Source: Chloroflexota bacterium
GTDB taxonomy: Bacteria; Chloroflexota; Limnocylindria; P2-11E
Length of the DNA: 39,809 nucleotides
Assembly: GCA_005887995.1 (NCBI GenBank)
Contig: VBJD01000039.1
Span: 1-39,809, forward strand
Direction: 5' to 3'
A program made the position numbers and the translations under genes. Within the stretch, counting starts at the first letter, position 1. Each line of letters starts with the position of its first letter. Of this stretch, positions 1 to 10,389 are shown one piece after another. Under the pieces are notes generated by a model that made no database searches, had not been told where the DNA came from, and saw only the letters and a program-made list of their open reading frames with translations.

Positions 1-571
1 GCTCGACCTCCAGCGTGACCTCCTTTTCCGCGCGCGCCTGCTGCCGTACGTAATTCACGAGGTCACTGGACCGCGTGACCGTGCGGTCGTCGATCTGCCG
101 CACGACATCGCCCTTCATGAGTCCCGCGAGCGCGGCGGGCGAGTTCGGCATCACCTCGGCGATCTGGACGTCGCCCGTCGGACCCGTCGTGCCGGACGCG
201 AACGCGATCGTGAGCGCGGCGAGCGCGAGCACGACGTTCATCGCGACACCGGAGACGAGCACGATCGCCTGCACCCACCACGGCTTCGACGTGAACGCGC
301 GCGGATGTCCTTCGCCTTCCTGATGGATCGCGAAGTCGTCCTGCCCGAGAATGCGCACGTAGCCGCCGAACGGGATCGCGCGGACGGAATAGTCGATCTC
401 GTCCACCTGGAAAGCGAGGAGCCGCGGGCCGAAGCCGATCGCGAACTCGAGGACCTTCATCCCGAGCAGCCGCGCCGTGGCGTAGTGCCCGAGCTCGTGG
501 ATCGCGACGATGAGCGTGAACGTGACGAGGAAGAGGACGACGTTACGCGGATCGGAGAAGAGCGCGCCCAT
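1..571 (-). CDS. rseP: Site-2-protease-type zinc metalloprotease RseP (partial, runs off window start)
   Basis: Reverse frame reads MGALFSDPRNVVLFLVTFTLIVAIHELGHYATARLLGMKVLEFAIGFGPRLLAF...GGYVRILGQ with HExxH and a PDZ-like segment (VMPNSPAALAGLMKGDVVRQID). ATG overlaps the dxr stop (ATGA). Confidence 0.92.
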   Translation of the reverse strand, partial: MGALFSDPRNVVLFLVTFTLIVAIHELGHYATARLLGMKVLEFAIGFGPRLLAFQVDEIDYSVRAIPFGGYVRILGQDDFAIHQEGEGHPRAFTSKPWWVQAIVLVSGVAMNVVLALAALTIAFASGTTGPTGDVQIAEVMPNSPAALAGLMKGDVVRQIDDRTVTRSSDLVNYVRQQARAEKEVTLEVE

Positions 572-1683
572 CAGCGCAGCACCGGCTCCTCGCGGAGCGC
601 GCCACGCACCTCGGCATCGATGTGACGGATCTCGGCCAGGCTCGGCTCGGCGGACCTGGCGTGCGCGCGACCGAGCGTCGCACCGCGGTGCAGGTACACG
701 GCGATCTCATCGAACGCGATCTCTTTCCGGAGGAACCGATCGACCGCGACCTCATCCGCGGCGACGAGGCCGATCATCGCGGAGAGATCGCCGGACCGCG
801 CCGTCTCGAGCACCGTCGCGAGGCACGGGTACCGCGTGGCGTCGACCGGCTCGAACCGCAGCGTGCGCGGCATCGTCCAGTCGATCGCGCGCGTCGGCGC
901 GGGCGCGTGCTTCCAGAGGAGCGCGTACTGGATGAAGAGGCGCATGTCGGGCTCGGCGAGCTGCGCCTTCACGCTGCCGTCGGCGAGCTCGACCATGGCG
1001 TGGACCATCGATTCGGGGTGGATGACAACGTCGATGCGATCGTAGGTGAGGTCGTAGAGCCAGCGCGCCTCGACGATCTCGAACCCTTTGTTCGTGAGTG
1101 TCGCCGAGTCGATCGTGATCTTCGGCCCCATGCGCCACGTCGGATGGCGCAGGGCCAAGTCCGGCGTCACCGCGGCGAGCTCGACCAGCGGCAGCGTGCG
1201 GAACGGCCCGCCCGACGCCGTGATGAGCACACGCCTCACCTCCTCGGGCCGCGTGCCGACCAGGCACTGCCACAGCGCGCAGTGCTCGCCATCGACCGGC
1301 CGCAGCCGGTCCCCCGCGCCGGCGACGTGACGGCGCACCAGGTGTCCACCTGCGACAAGCGTCTCCTTGTTCGCGAGCGCCACGGACTTCCCCGCCTCGA
1401 GCGCAGCGAGCGTCGGCTCGATGCCGTCGATTCCGGTCGTCGCGACGAGCACCAAATCGACATCCTTGGCTGTTGCTGCCGCGACGAGGGCGCTGACGCC
1501 GCCGTCCCGCTCCGCGACGATCGCGCGCGCGCCGAAGCGCGACGCGAGGACCGCGAGGTCGTCGGCGTTGCGCCGTGACGCGAGCACGGTCGCGCGCAAG
1601 CGATCGGGATGCGCCATGACGACCTCGAGCGCCTGACGACCGATCGAACCCGTCGCGCCGAGTATCGCGACACGCGTCACCAC
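571..1683 (-). CDS. dxr: 1-deoxy-D-xylulose 5-phosphate reductoisomerase
   Basis: VTRVAILGATGSIGRQALEVV N-terminus, TASGGPFR, PTWRMGPKITIDSATLTNKGFE, HPESMVHAMVE motifs. GTG start chosen by homology. Confidence 0.95.
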   Translation of the reverse strand: MVTRVAILGATGSIGRQALEVVMAHPDRLRATVLASRRNADDLAVLASRFGARAIVAERDGGVSALVAAATAKDVDLVLVATTGIDGIEPTLAALEAGKSVALANKETLVAGGHLVRRHVAGAGDRLRPVDGEHCALWQCLVGTRPEEVRRVLITASGGPFRTLPLVELAAVTPDLALRHPTWRMGPKITIDSATLTNKGFEIVEARWLYDLTYDRIDVVIHPESMVHAMVELADGSVKAQLAEPDMRLFIQYALLWKHAPAPTRAIDWTMPRTLRFEPVDATRYPCLATVLETARSGDLSAMIGLVAADEVAVDRFLRKEIAFDEIAVYLHRGATLGRAHARSAEPSLAEIRHIDAEVRGALREEPVLR

Positions 1684-1729
1684 GTGTCCATCATCCCAGA
1701 CCACTCACCGCAGTCGTCCCACGTGTTCC

Positions 1730-2596
1730 TTATCCGCGGGCCAGCGCGAGTACGAGGGCCACGGCTGGCGCGACGAAGATGAGGCTATCGATGCGGTCGA
1801 GGACGCCACCATGTCCGGGGAATAACGTCCCGGAGTCTTTCGCACCCGCCACGCGTTTGATCCCTGACTCGAAGAGATCGCCGCCGAACCCCACGGGCCC
1901 GACAAGGACGGCGACGAGGAGCGCGGGTCCGGTCTTCATCCCGGCAGACACCGCGATCAGTAGCGCGACGACGCCCGCCGCGGCGAACCCCGCGAGCGTC
2001 CCCTCCCACGTCTTGCCCGGGCTGATGGTCGGCGTGATCCGACGGCGTCCGATGCGCGATCCGACGAGGTACGCGGTGCTGTCGCCGACCCACGTCGGAA
2101 CCAGCGCGAGCAGGAGCCACACCGGCAGATCGCCGAGCCAACCGCGCGTGGCGCTGCCGTTCGCGATCCAGAGCCGGATGAGGAAGCCGAAGCCGAGACC
2201 GATGTAGATCGACCCGGCGAGCGTGAAGACCGCGCCGAGAATGCGGGGTGTTGGCTCATGCCGAGCCACCTGCGCGAGCAGGGCCACGATCGTGAGGACG
2301 CCGAACGCAGTGACGATGACGAGCACCATGACTGGGCCGGTCACGCTCAAGCCAACTACACCGGTGCCGCGGTCTATGAGGTGCGCCCCGACGAAGGCGA
2401 GCGTCGTCAGTACGCCGAGCGTCCACGGCTGATAGGAGCGGTAGCGGAAGAGGCCGCGCAGCTCGACGTACGCGAGCAGGGCGAGGATGGCAACGAGCGC
2501 CGCGAAGACGGGCCAGGGTGCGAAGAGCGCGGCGAGGACGACGACCGCGTAGACGATCGCGGTGATCGTGCGTCGCTCGAGGTCCGCCGTGCCCAT
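1730..2596 (-). CDS. cdsA: Phosphatidate cytidylyltransferase
   Basis: Multi-TM protein with C-terminal SPGKTWEGTLAGF...DLFESGIKRVAGAKDSGTLFPGHGGVLDRIDSL signature. Confidence 0.93.
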   Translation of the reverse strand: MGTADLERRTITAIVYAVVVLAALFAPWPVFAALVAILALLAYVELRGLFRYRSYQPWTLGVLTTLAFVGAHLIDRGTGVVGLSVTGPVMVLVIVTAFGVLTIVALLAQVARHEPTPRILGAVFTLAGSIYIGLGFGFLIRLWIANGSATRGWLGDLPVWLLLALVPTWVGDSTAYLVGSRIGRRRITPTISPGKTWEGTLAGFAAAGVVALLIAVSAGMKTGPALLVAVLVGPVGFGGDLFESGIKRVAGAKDSGTLFPGHGGVLDRIDSLIFVAPAVALVLALARG

Positions 2597-2603
2597 GGGC
2601 CGG

Positions 2604-3293
2604 CTAACGTCCAAAGCGGCGCTCGCGATCGGCGTACGAACGCAGCGCGTCATCGAGGTCTTTCACCTGGAAGTCCGGCCACAGGACCGATGTCGCCCAC
2701 ATCTCGGCGTACGCGACCTCCCAGAGCAGGAAGTTGGACACACGTAGCTCTCCACCGGTGCGGATGAGCAGGTCCGGGTCCGGGTGATCCGGCGCGTACA
2801 GGCGCGACGCGATCGCGGCCTCGTCCACCTGATCCGGCTCGATGCCATCCTTCACGATCGCGCGCACCGCGTCGACGATCTCTGCTCGCCCGCCGTAGTT
2901 GAACGCGAGCGTCATGACGCCGCGCTTGCAGACCGACGTCGCATCCACCGCGCCGGCGATCGCCTTCTGTAGCGCGGGCGTGAGGTCGTGTAGTCGCCCG
3001 ATCACGCGAAGGCGCACGTCGTCCTTTATGAGCGATGCCGTCTCGCGCCGGATCGTCTCCTCGAGGAGCGCCATGAGACCGCTCACCTCATCGGGTTCGC
3101 GCGACCAGTTCTCGGTGGAGAACGAATACAGCGTCAGGTATTCGACGCCGCGCTCGCGCGCCGCGCGCAGCGTCCGGCGGATCGTCTCGACCCCGGCGCG
3201 ATGACCGGCGATCGCGGGGAGGTGACGCTGCCGCGCCCAGCGCCGGTTCCCGTCCATGACGATCGCGATGTGGCGCGGCACGGGCCCCGACAT
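2604..3293 (-). CDS. uppS: Undecaprenyl diphosphate synthase
   Basis: HIAIVMDGNRRWARQR, GHRAGVETIRR, LTLYSFSTENWSR, RTGGELRVSNFLLWEVAYAEMW. Confidence 0.95.
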   Translation of the reverse strand: MSGPVPRHIAIVMDGNRRWARQRHLPAIAGHRAGVETIRRTLRAARERGVEYLTLYSFSTENWSREPDEVSGLMALLEETIRRETASLIKDDVRLRVIGRLHDLTPALQKAIAGAVDATSVCKRGVMTLAFNYGGRAEIVDAVRAIVKDGIEPDQVDEAAIASRLYAPDHPDPDLLIRTGGELRVSNFLLWEVAYAEMWATSVLWPDFQVKDLDDALRSYADRERRFGR

Positions 3294-3302
3294 TCGTCGA
3301 GG

Positions 3303-3862
3303 CTAAACCTCCAGGATCTCCTTCTCTTTGCCCTGCCCGATCTCGTCGGCCATGAGGATGTAGCGGTCCGTGAGCTTCTGGAGCTGCGCCTCGGCACGCT
3401 TGACCTCGTCGGCGGTCACGCCCGAGCTCTTCTCCTTCGTCTTCATCTCCTCATGCGCGTGCCGGCGCATCGTTCGGATCTCCACGCGGCCTTCCTCGAC
3501 CTTCTTGTGGAGGATCTTCACGAGGTCGCGCCGCCGCTCCTCGTTGAGCGCGGGGATGTTGAGGCGGATGAGGTTCCCGTCGTTGCTCGGCGCGAGGCCA
3601 AGATCCGATGCGGTGATCGCCTTCTCGATGGACTTGATGAGGCCCTTGTCCCACGGCTGGATGACGATCTGCCGCGGCTCCGGCGCGCTGATCGCTGCGA
3701 GCTGGATGAGCGGCGTGTCCGTGCCATATGCCTCGACCTGCAGGTTCTCGACGAGCGACGGCGCGGCGCGCCCGGTGCGGACCGTGGCGATGTCGTGACG
3801 CAGTGCGTCGATCGCCTTGCGAAAACGTGCCTCGGTCTGCGCGAGTAGGTCTTCGAGCGCCA

Positions 3863-3863
<1 letters not shown>
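3303..3863 (-). CDS. frr: Ribosome recycling factor
   Basis: RTGRAAPSLVENLQVEAYG, PWDKGLIKSIEKAITASDLGLAPSNDGNLIRLNIPALNEERRRDLVK. Confidence 0.95.
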
Positions 3864-5081
<1,218 letters not shown>

Positions 5082-5957
5082 CTAGCTCTCCTCGACTTCC
5101 TTGTCTGCTTCCACGGGAGCTCCGCCGATCGGGAACTCGTCTTCTTCCTCCGGCTCGTACACGCGCGGGGTCCGCTTGGCGCGCGGCACGCCGATGCCAC
5201 CCTCGATCTCCGACGCGGTCGTCGCCGGTGCGTAGCCCATGTCCTCCGGCGTCGCCTCCTTGCGGCTCGCGTCGAACATCGAGCGTCCCTCGATGACCGC
5301 ATCGGCCATCTTCTGGCAGATGAGCTTCACCGCGCGGATCGCGTCGTCGTTCGCCGGGATGATGACGTCGATGAGGTCGGGATCGCAGTTCGTGTCGACC
5401 ATCGCGACGATCGGGATCTCGAGACGGCGCGCCTCTTCGACCGCGATGTGCTCGCGATGCGGGTCGACGACGAACAGCGCTCCGGGCAGCCGCTTCATCT
5501 CGCGCACCCCGGCGAAGTAACGGTCGAGCTGTGCGAGCTCGTCCTCGAGACGCTGCGCGTCCTTCTTCGGCATGGTCGCGAAGTCGCCACGCTCCTTGCG
5601 CTCGTGCAGCTCGTTGAGGCGGTTGATGCGCTTTTGGATCGTCACGAAGTTCGTGAGGAACCCGCCGAGCCACCGTTGGTTGATGTAGTGCATCCCCGCG
5701 CGCTTCGCCTCTTCGGCGATGGACTCCTGCGCCTGCTTCTTCGTTCCGACGAAGAGGATCTGCCCGCCGCTGCCGGCGAGATCCCGCATGAACGTGTACG
5801 CGTCCTCGACGCGCGTGAGGGTCTGCTGGAGGTCGATGATGTGGATGCCATTGCGCTCCATGAAGATGAAGCGCTTCATCTTCGGATTCCAACGGCGCGC
5901 CTGGTGCCCGAAATGGACGCCCGACTCGAGCAGCTGCTTCATGGTGACGACGGCCAC
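5082..5957 (-). CDS. rpsB: 30S ribosomal protein S2
   Basis: [84 protein letters not shown]. Confidence 0.97.
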   Translation of the reverse strand: MAVVTMKQLLESGVHFGHQARRWNPKMKRFIFMERNGIHIIDLQQTLTRVEDAYTFMRDLAGSGGQILFVGTKKQAQESIAEEAKRAGMHYINQRWLGGFLTNFVTIQKRINRLNELHERKERGDFATMPKKDAQRLEDELAQLDRYFAGVREMKRLPGALFVVDPHREHIAVEEARRLEIPIVAMVDTNCDPDLIDVIIPANDDAIRAVKLICQKMADAVIEGRSMFDASRKEATPEDMGYAPATTASEIEGGIGVPRAKRTPRVYEPEEEDEFPIGGAPVEADKEVEES

Positions 5958-6199
5958 GTGACTCTCCCTTTTGTTCCTCCGCTTCCGTCAACTCGCTCCG
6001 TTCCGAGAGGGCGCCGGGCGGCGCCATCGGAGGGTCGGAGCCGATCGGGAAGCGTGCGTGATACCGAGCTCTTCACTCGGTCCGCGAACAATTGTACCAA
6101 CCAGGCGCGCTGGCACCGGCCATGCGTTCTGTCGCCGATATGGCGCGATACGACGAGAACCGGGTCCCCCGTGGCACGAGCCGCCGCTGGGAGGTGCTC

Positions 6200-6526
6200 A
6201 TGTCCGAGGACCAGGGCGAGCGCTCACCTGCGCGGCGCCGCCGCGCCATCGACGTGTGTGCGGAGCACCGCATCCTGCGGGAGATCCCAGACGCGCTGCT
6301 GCGTGAGATGCCGCTGCTCGATGAGGGGACGACCCTTGAGAGGCGTCACGAGTACCTCGACCTCCACGACCCGGCACGTGCCGACTTCCGTGCCGAGGGG
6401 GGCGAGGTGGTGAAGCCCGGGCAGCGGGTCATCGCTCGGACGGACGTCAGCGTGGAGGCTTGGGAAGAGCTCCGAGCCGCCTGCGACCGCCTGGTGCACC
6501 GGCGCGCACTACCGCGGGCGTCCTGA
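6200..6526 (+). CDS. Conserved-looking hypothetical protein
   Basis: MSEDQGERSPARRRRAIDVCAEHRILREIPDALLREMPLLDEGTTLERRHEYLDLHDPARADF...; open frame ending just before an inverted repeat; start uncertain. Confidence 0.55.
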   Translation: MSEDQGERSPARRRRAIDVCAEHRILREIPDALLREMPLLDEGTTLERRHEYLDLHDPARADFRAEGGEVVKPGQRVIARTDVSVEAWEELRAACDRLVHRRALPRAS

Positions 6527-6531
6527 AATAC

Positions 6532-6559
6532 GAGAGCCCGGTCTCTCGACCGGGCCCTC
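6532..6559. terminator. Candidate bidirectional terminator hairpin between convergent genes
   Basis: GAGAGCCCGGTC-tctc-GACCGGGCCCTC, 12-bp stem with one non-Watson-Crick position, located between the stops at 6526(+) and 6584(-). Confidence 0.6.
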
Positions 6560-6583
6560 GCGGACTACGACGTCGTGGTCGCT

Positions 6584-6736
6584 CTACGTCAGGTTGTTGC
6601 CGATGTTGCTGAAGATGTTCTGCAGCTGGCCGCGGAGGAAGACCATGGCCACGATCACGGCGATAGCGATGACGGCGATGATGAGTGCGTACTCGACAAG
6701 GCCCTGGCCCTCTTCCTCACGAAGGAACGTAATCAT
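6584..6736 (-). CDS. flp: Flp/Fap-type class III (type IVb) pilin
   Basis: MITFLREEEGQGLVEYALIIAVIAIAVIVAMVFLRGQLQNIFSNIGNNLT: G(Q)GLVEYALI processing motif plus hydrophobic helix; AGGAGGT Shine-Dalgarno just upstream. Confidence 0.88.
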   Translation of the reverse strand: MITFLREEEGQGLVEYALIIAVIAIAVIVAMVFLRGQLQNIFSNIGNNLT

Positions 6737-6892
6737 CCGAAGGACCTCCTTCCTTGCATGCTCGGCGTCCGTACACACGGGCTCCGCCGTGGAAAAGTCT
6801 AGGGTTGCCTCACCCGTCGACAATCCACCATTTCGACTATTACCGGGCGTACTGATACGACAAGAACTGCCCGAAATCGGCGGTTCTTCCGC

Positions 6893-7207
6893 CTAGCGGA
6901 AGTCTGGGTGACCCCGTTCTGAGACCTTCGCGCGCAACTGCTCGAGCGCGCTCGGGGGTCGCTCGACCGGCGGCGGATGCCCGCCGAACGTGTCCGCGAT
7001 CGCATCGCGAAGCTCTTCAAGCGTGCAACCGAAGAGCTCGCTACTCGTCTCGAACTCAGCGCGCAGACGGAGGAAACCGAACCGGTTGTGACGTGAGACG
7101 TCCATGCCGCGGCAGAGCTCCTCGAGGAGGAGATAGAGACTCGCGCGTCGATCCCGCCCGAGGCTATCGATCCACTTCTCGAGTAGCCCGCGCGCCCTCG
7201 CGTCCAT
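6893..7207 (-). CDS. Hypothetical protein
   Basis: MDARARGLLEKWIDSLGRDRRASLYLLLEELCRGMDVSRHNRFGFLRLRAEFETSSELFGCTLEELRDAIADTF...; collinear with the dinG-like gene. Confidence 0.5.
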   Translation of the reverse strand: MDARARGLLEKWIDSLGRDRRASLYLLLEELCRGMDVSRHNRFGFLRLRAEFETSSELFGCTLEELRDAIADTFGGHPPPVERPPSALEQLRAKVSERGHPDFR

Positions 7208-7247
7208 CGCGCGATTCTCGCATCGTCGCGTTCGTCTCACTCGCGCC

Positions 7248-9932
7248 CTAGCCGCGTCCGACGAACTGCGCGACCGTCGTCGCGACCTCCGTCATGGGGA
7301 CACGGCGAACGCGTGCGTCCGGTAACGACGCGAGCAGTTCTCCGCCGTAGTCACGCAGCAGCACGCGCCGGTCGAGCAGGACGACCGCGCCGCGATCGGT
7401 CTTCGTCCGGATGAGACGGCCGAAGCCCTGCCGCAGGCGGAGCGCGGCCTGGGGCAGATGGAATTCGCGGAACGGATCTTCGTATCGCTCCGACCGGCCC
7501 TGAACGAGGGGATCGTCGGGCACGGCGAACGGGAGCCGCGCGATGACGACGCATTCGAGCATCTCGCCCGGCAGATCGATGCCCTCCCAGAACGACTGCG
7601 TGCCAAGCAGCACCGTGCGACCTTTCGCGAAGCGCTCGAGCAGCGCTCGTCGGGATCCGTCGATGCCCTGCGTGAGGACGGTGATGCCTGTCTCCTCGAG
7701 TGGCCCGAGACGCGAGGCGACGTCACGCATCGATCCGTGGGCGGTGAACAGGACCAGCGTGCGCCCTTCGAGCGCGTGGCCGATGTCGGAGATCGTCGCG
7801 GCTGCCTCATCGGCGAACTCGGGGCTGCCGGGGAGCGCGCCATCGTTCGGGACGACGAGGATCGCCTGCGTCGCGTAGTCGAACGGCGATCCGAAGGCAC
7901 GCGCGTCCGCGAGGTCCGCGATGCCGAAGCGATCCGTCGCGAACGCGAACGACCCCGCGACGGCGAGCGTCGCCGACGTGAACACGGTGGAGCGTCGCGG
8001 CTCGACGAGACCGCGCCGTATGGCCTCGCCCAGGTGCGATGGCGCGACGCGCAACACCATGTCGCCCTCCGGCCGGCGCTCGAGCCACACGATGTCGCTC
8101 TGACGCGGCGTGTGGATGGCGCGCGTCACCGCGCTCCGCAGATAGGAGAGCTCGCTCGCGGCGGACTCAAGGTCGGTCCGCTCGTCCTCATCCGTGGTGC
8201 GCAAGAGAAGGCGCTCCGCCGCCGTGCCGACGCCGGCGACCGCCTCGACGAATCGCTCTCCGGCGAGCTCGACCGGCAGCCAGCGTTCGTCGCTCGCGCG
8301 GAGACCGCCGGTCACGCGACGCCGGTCCTCGAGCGCACCGGGCTCGAGCACCGCGGCGAGCGCGGCGAAGACCTCGCTCGCGCGCGCCTGCGCGCTCGCG
8401 ACCTCTTGCCGAATGCGCTCGGCCTCCTCCACGCGCTCATCGCGTAGACCGGCGGTCACCGCGGGCGCGTGCGCGACGCGATCGAGCGCGCGACGGACGA
8501 CGCGGTCGTCGAATGTGATGCCGAAGGCGTCGGTCGCGACTTCTTCGAGCCGGTGCGCCTCGTCGACGACGAGGTGCTCGGCAGCGGGCAGCAGCGCGCC
8601 ACGCATGCGCGCGTCCTGCAGTAAGAGCGCGTGGTTGGTCACGACGATGCCTGAGCGTGCCGCATCTTCACGCGCTCGCTGGAGATAGCACCCGCCCGCG
8701 ACGCGCGCGCAGCGCCGCGCGTCGCAGGTCTCGTCGTCAGCTGAGATGCGTGGCCACAGATCGGACTCCGCGCCGAGCAGGTTGAGCTCCGACCGATCCC
8801 CCGTGGTCGTCGACAGCCGCCAGATGAGCGTCTTCAGCGCCAGACGTGCCTCCTCGCGCGTCTGTGCGAGCCCGCGGAACTGCTGCCAGCGGCGCGGGCA
8901 GAGGTAGTTCGTGCGCCCCTTCAGCACGGTCACCGGCACGCGTGTACCGAGCGCGCCCTGCACCGCGGGCAGGTCCTTTCGCATCAGCTGATCCTGCAGC
9001 GGCAGCGTGTGCGTACTCACGATGACGCGCTCGCCTTCGCCGGCGCGCGCGAGCGCAGGGACGAGGTACGCGAGCGACTTCCCCACTCCCGTGCCGGCCT
9101 CCGCGACGAGCGGTCCCCCGTCGCGCATGGTCAGTTCGATCGCTCGCGCGAGCTCGCGCTGTTCGGTCCGCTCCTCGAACCCTTCGAGTCCGCGTGAGAG
9201 CGGACCGTCGTGAGCGAACGCGACGTCGACGGCGATCGCGGCCGACGGTGGTGAAGGCGCCATCGCCTCCGTGGGCCGCGCGAGCGCGACATCGTCCCAT
9301 GCCCCCCGCACCGCGCCGGACGCGGCCTCAGCGAAGAACGCGACGAACGCGGGACCGAGGAGCGGCGCGTAGGCGAGGGCTTCCTCGAGCACCGCGATAG
9401 GCAGCACTCGCGCGCGAGCGGCAAGATCCGCAAGGACTCCTGCGCACGTGATCGCGTCCGCGAGCGCGCGATGTGCGGCGTCGGGTGTGATCCCCGCGGC
9501 GGCGGCCAGCGACTGCAGCGCGTACGTCGGCGCGCTGGGCATGAGCATCGACGCGAGTTCGACCGTGTCGAGCCGGTCGGGCGCGGGCAGCCCGGCGGCT
9601 TGGAGAAAGGCGAGATCGAAGCCAACGTTGTGCCCGACGACGGCGGCCGGTCCGATGAACGCGGCGAGCTGGCCAAGCGCGATCGCGGGTGGTGGCGCGC
9701 CCCGCAGATCCTCGTCGCGGATGCCGGTGAGTCGCGTGATCGCGGGATGCAGATCGACGCCCGGGTCGACGAAGGTGCTGAAACGCTCGCCGACGTTCAC
9801 CGCTCCGTCTGGTGCGAGGCTGACGTGGGCAGCGCCGATCTCGACGACGGAATCGGACGCCGGATCGAACCCGGTGGTCTCGAGGTCGAGCGCGACGAGC
9901 TCTATGTGGGTCTCGGTTCTAGCGCCGCGCAG
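7248..9932 (-). CDS. dinG: DinG-family helicase with N-terminal DEDDh (DnaQ-like) 3'-5' exonuclease domain
   Basis: Exonuclease motifs VALDLETTG, VGHNVGFDLAFL, HRALADA; helicase AEAGTGVGKSLAYLVPAL, VVDEAHRLEEVA, Fe-S-type cysteines (NYLCPRR...TCDARRC...GGCY), GQGFGRLIRT. Start uncertain: upstream limit is a CTG at 9932; the first canonical start at 9800 would delete the DLETTG motif. Confidence 0.88.
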   Translation of the reverse strand: MRGARTETHIELVALDLETTGFDPASDSVVEIGAAHVSLAPDGAVNVGERFSTFVDPGVDLHPAITRLTGIRDEDLRGAPPPAIALGQLAAFIGPAAVVGHNVGFDLAFLQAAGLPAPDRLDTVELASMLMPSAPTYALQSLAAAAGITPDAAHRALADAITCAGVLADLAARARVLPIAVLEEALAYAPLLGPAFVAFFAEAASGAVRGAWDDVALARPTEAMAPSPPSAAIAVDVAFAHDGPLSRGLEGFEERTEQRELARAIELTMRDGGPLVAEAGTGVGKSLAYLVPALARAGEGERVIVSTHTLPLQDQLMRKDLPAVQGALGTRVPVTVLKGRTNYLCPRRWQQFRGLAQTREEARLALKTLIWRLSTTTGDRSELNLLGAESDLWPRISADDETCDARRCARVAGGCYLQRAREDAARSGIVVTNHALLLQDARMRGALLPAAEHLVVDEAHRLEEVATDAFGITFDDRVVRRALDRVAHAPAVTAGLRDERVEEAERIRQEVASAQARASEVFAALAAVLEPGALEDRRRVTGGLRASDERWLPVELAGERFVEAVAGVGTAAERLLLRTTDEDERTDLESAASELSYLRSAVTRAIHTPRQSDIVWLERRPEGDMVLRVAPSHLGEAIRRGLVEPRRSTVFTSATLAVAGSFAFATDRFGIADLADARAFGSPFDYATQAILVVPNDGALPGSPEFADEAAATISDIGHALEGRTLVLFTAHGSMRDVASRLGPLEETGITVLTQGIDGSRRALLERFAKGRTVLLGTQSFWEGIDLPGEMLECVVIARLPFAVPDDPLVQGRSERYEDPFREFHLPQAALRLRQGFGRLIRTKTDRGAVVLLDRRVLLRDYGGELLASLPDARVRRVPMTEVATTVAQFVGRG

Positions 9933-9957
9933 CGGCGGGGGGTGCGGTCATCGTCGC

Positions 9958-9975
9958 ACAGGTCGTGGCACCTGT
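9958..9975. promoter_or_regulatory. Perfect dyad ACAGGT-N6-ACCTGT in a divergent intergenic region
   Basis: ACAGGT CGTGGC ACCTGT read directly between the dinG-like gene (-) and the LysM gene (+). Confidence 0.4.
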
Positions 9976-10013
9976 CCTGCACCTTTCCGCGGCCACACAG
10001 CAAGGAGGACGAC

Positions 10014-10289
10014 GTGGCAGAGAAAGAGCAGGAGAAACCCGACTTCGCGCCCAAGGAATACAAGATGCCGAAGTTCGACTTCTCGGACACCGACGTCGGC
10101 AAGAAGGCCGCAGCCGAGACGGCGACGAAGACGCACACCGTTGAGAGCGGCGACAGCTTGTGGGCGATCGCCGAGGCGGAGCTCGGCGACGGCAAGCGCT
10201 GGAAGGAGATCTACGAGCTGAACAAGGACGTCATCGGCGACAACCCGGATCTGATCAAACCGGGGCAAGAGCTCAAGCTGCCGTCGTAG
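10014..10289 (+). CDS. LysM-domain protein without an obvious signal peptide
   Basis: GTG start with GGAGG upstream; HTVESGDSLWAIAEAELGDGKRWKEIYELNKDVIGDNPDLIKPGQELKLPS. Confidence 0.88.
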   Translation: MAEKEQEKPDFAPKEYKMPKFDFSDTDVGKKAAAETATKTHTVESGDSLWAIAEAELGDGKRWKEIYELNKDVIGDNPDLIKPGQELKLPS

Positions 10290-10354
10290 CCGCGGAGCGG
10301 CGGCGCTGGCGCCGTAGCGAAGCGGAGGCGCCCAACGGGCCCGAGCTGTCGGAT

Positions 10355-10384
10355 GACGGGAGGTCTCATTAGAGACCTCCCGTC
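10355..10384. terminator. Bidirectional terminator hairpin between convergent genes
   Basis: Perfect 13-bp stem GACGGGAGGTCTC-atta-GAGACCTCCCGTC between stops at 10289(+) and 10390(-). Confidence 0.78.
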
Positions 10385-10389
10385 ACTTA

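Noticed and set aside
6060-6098. Possible rpsB leader promoter/hairpin (TACAAT on minus strand at 6096-6091; ACCGAG/CTCGGT stem)
   Set aside because: -10-like hexamer is plausible but no convincing -35, and ordinary for a ribosomal operon; not strong enough to list as a feature.
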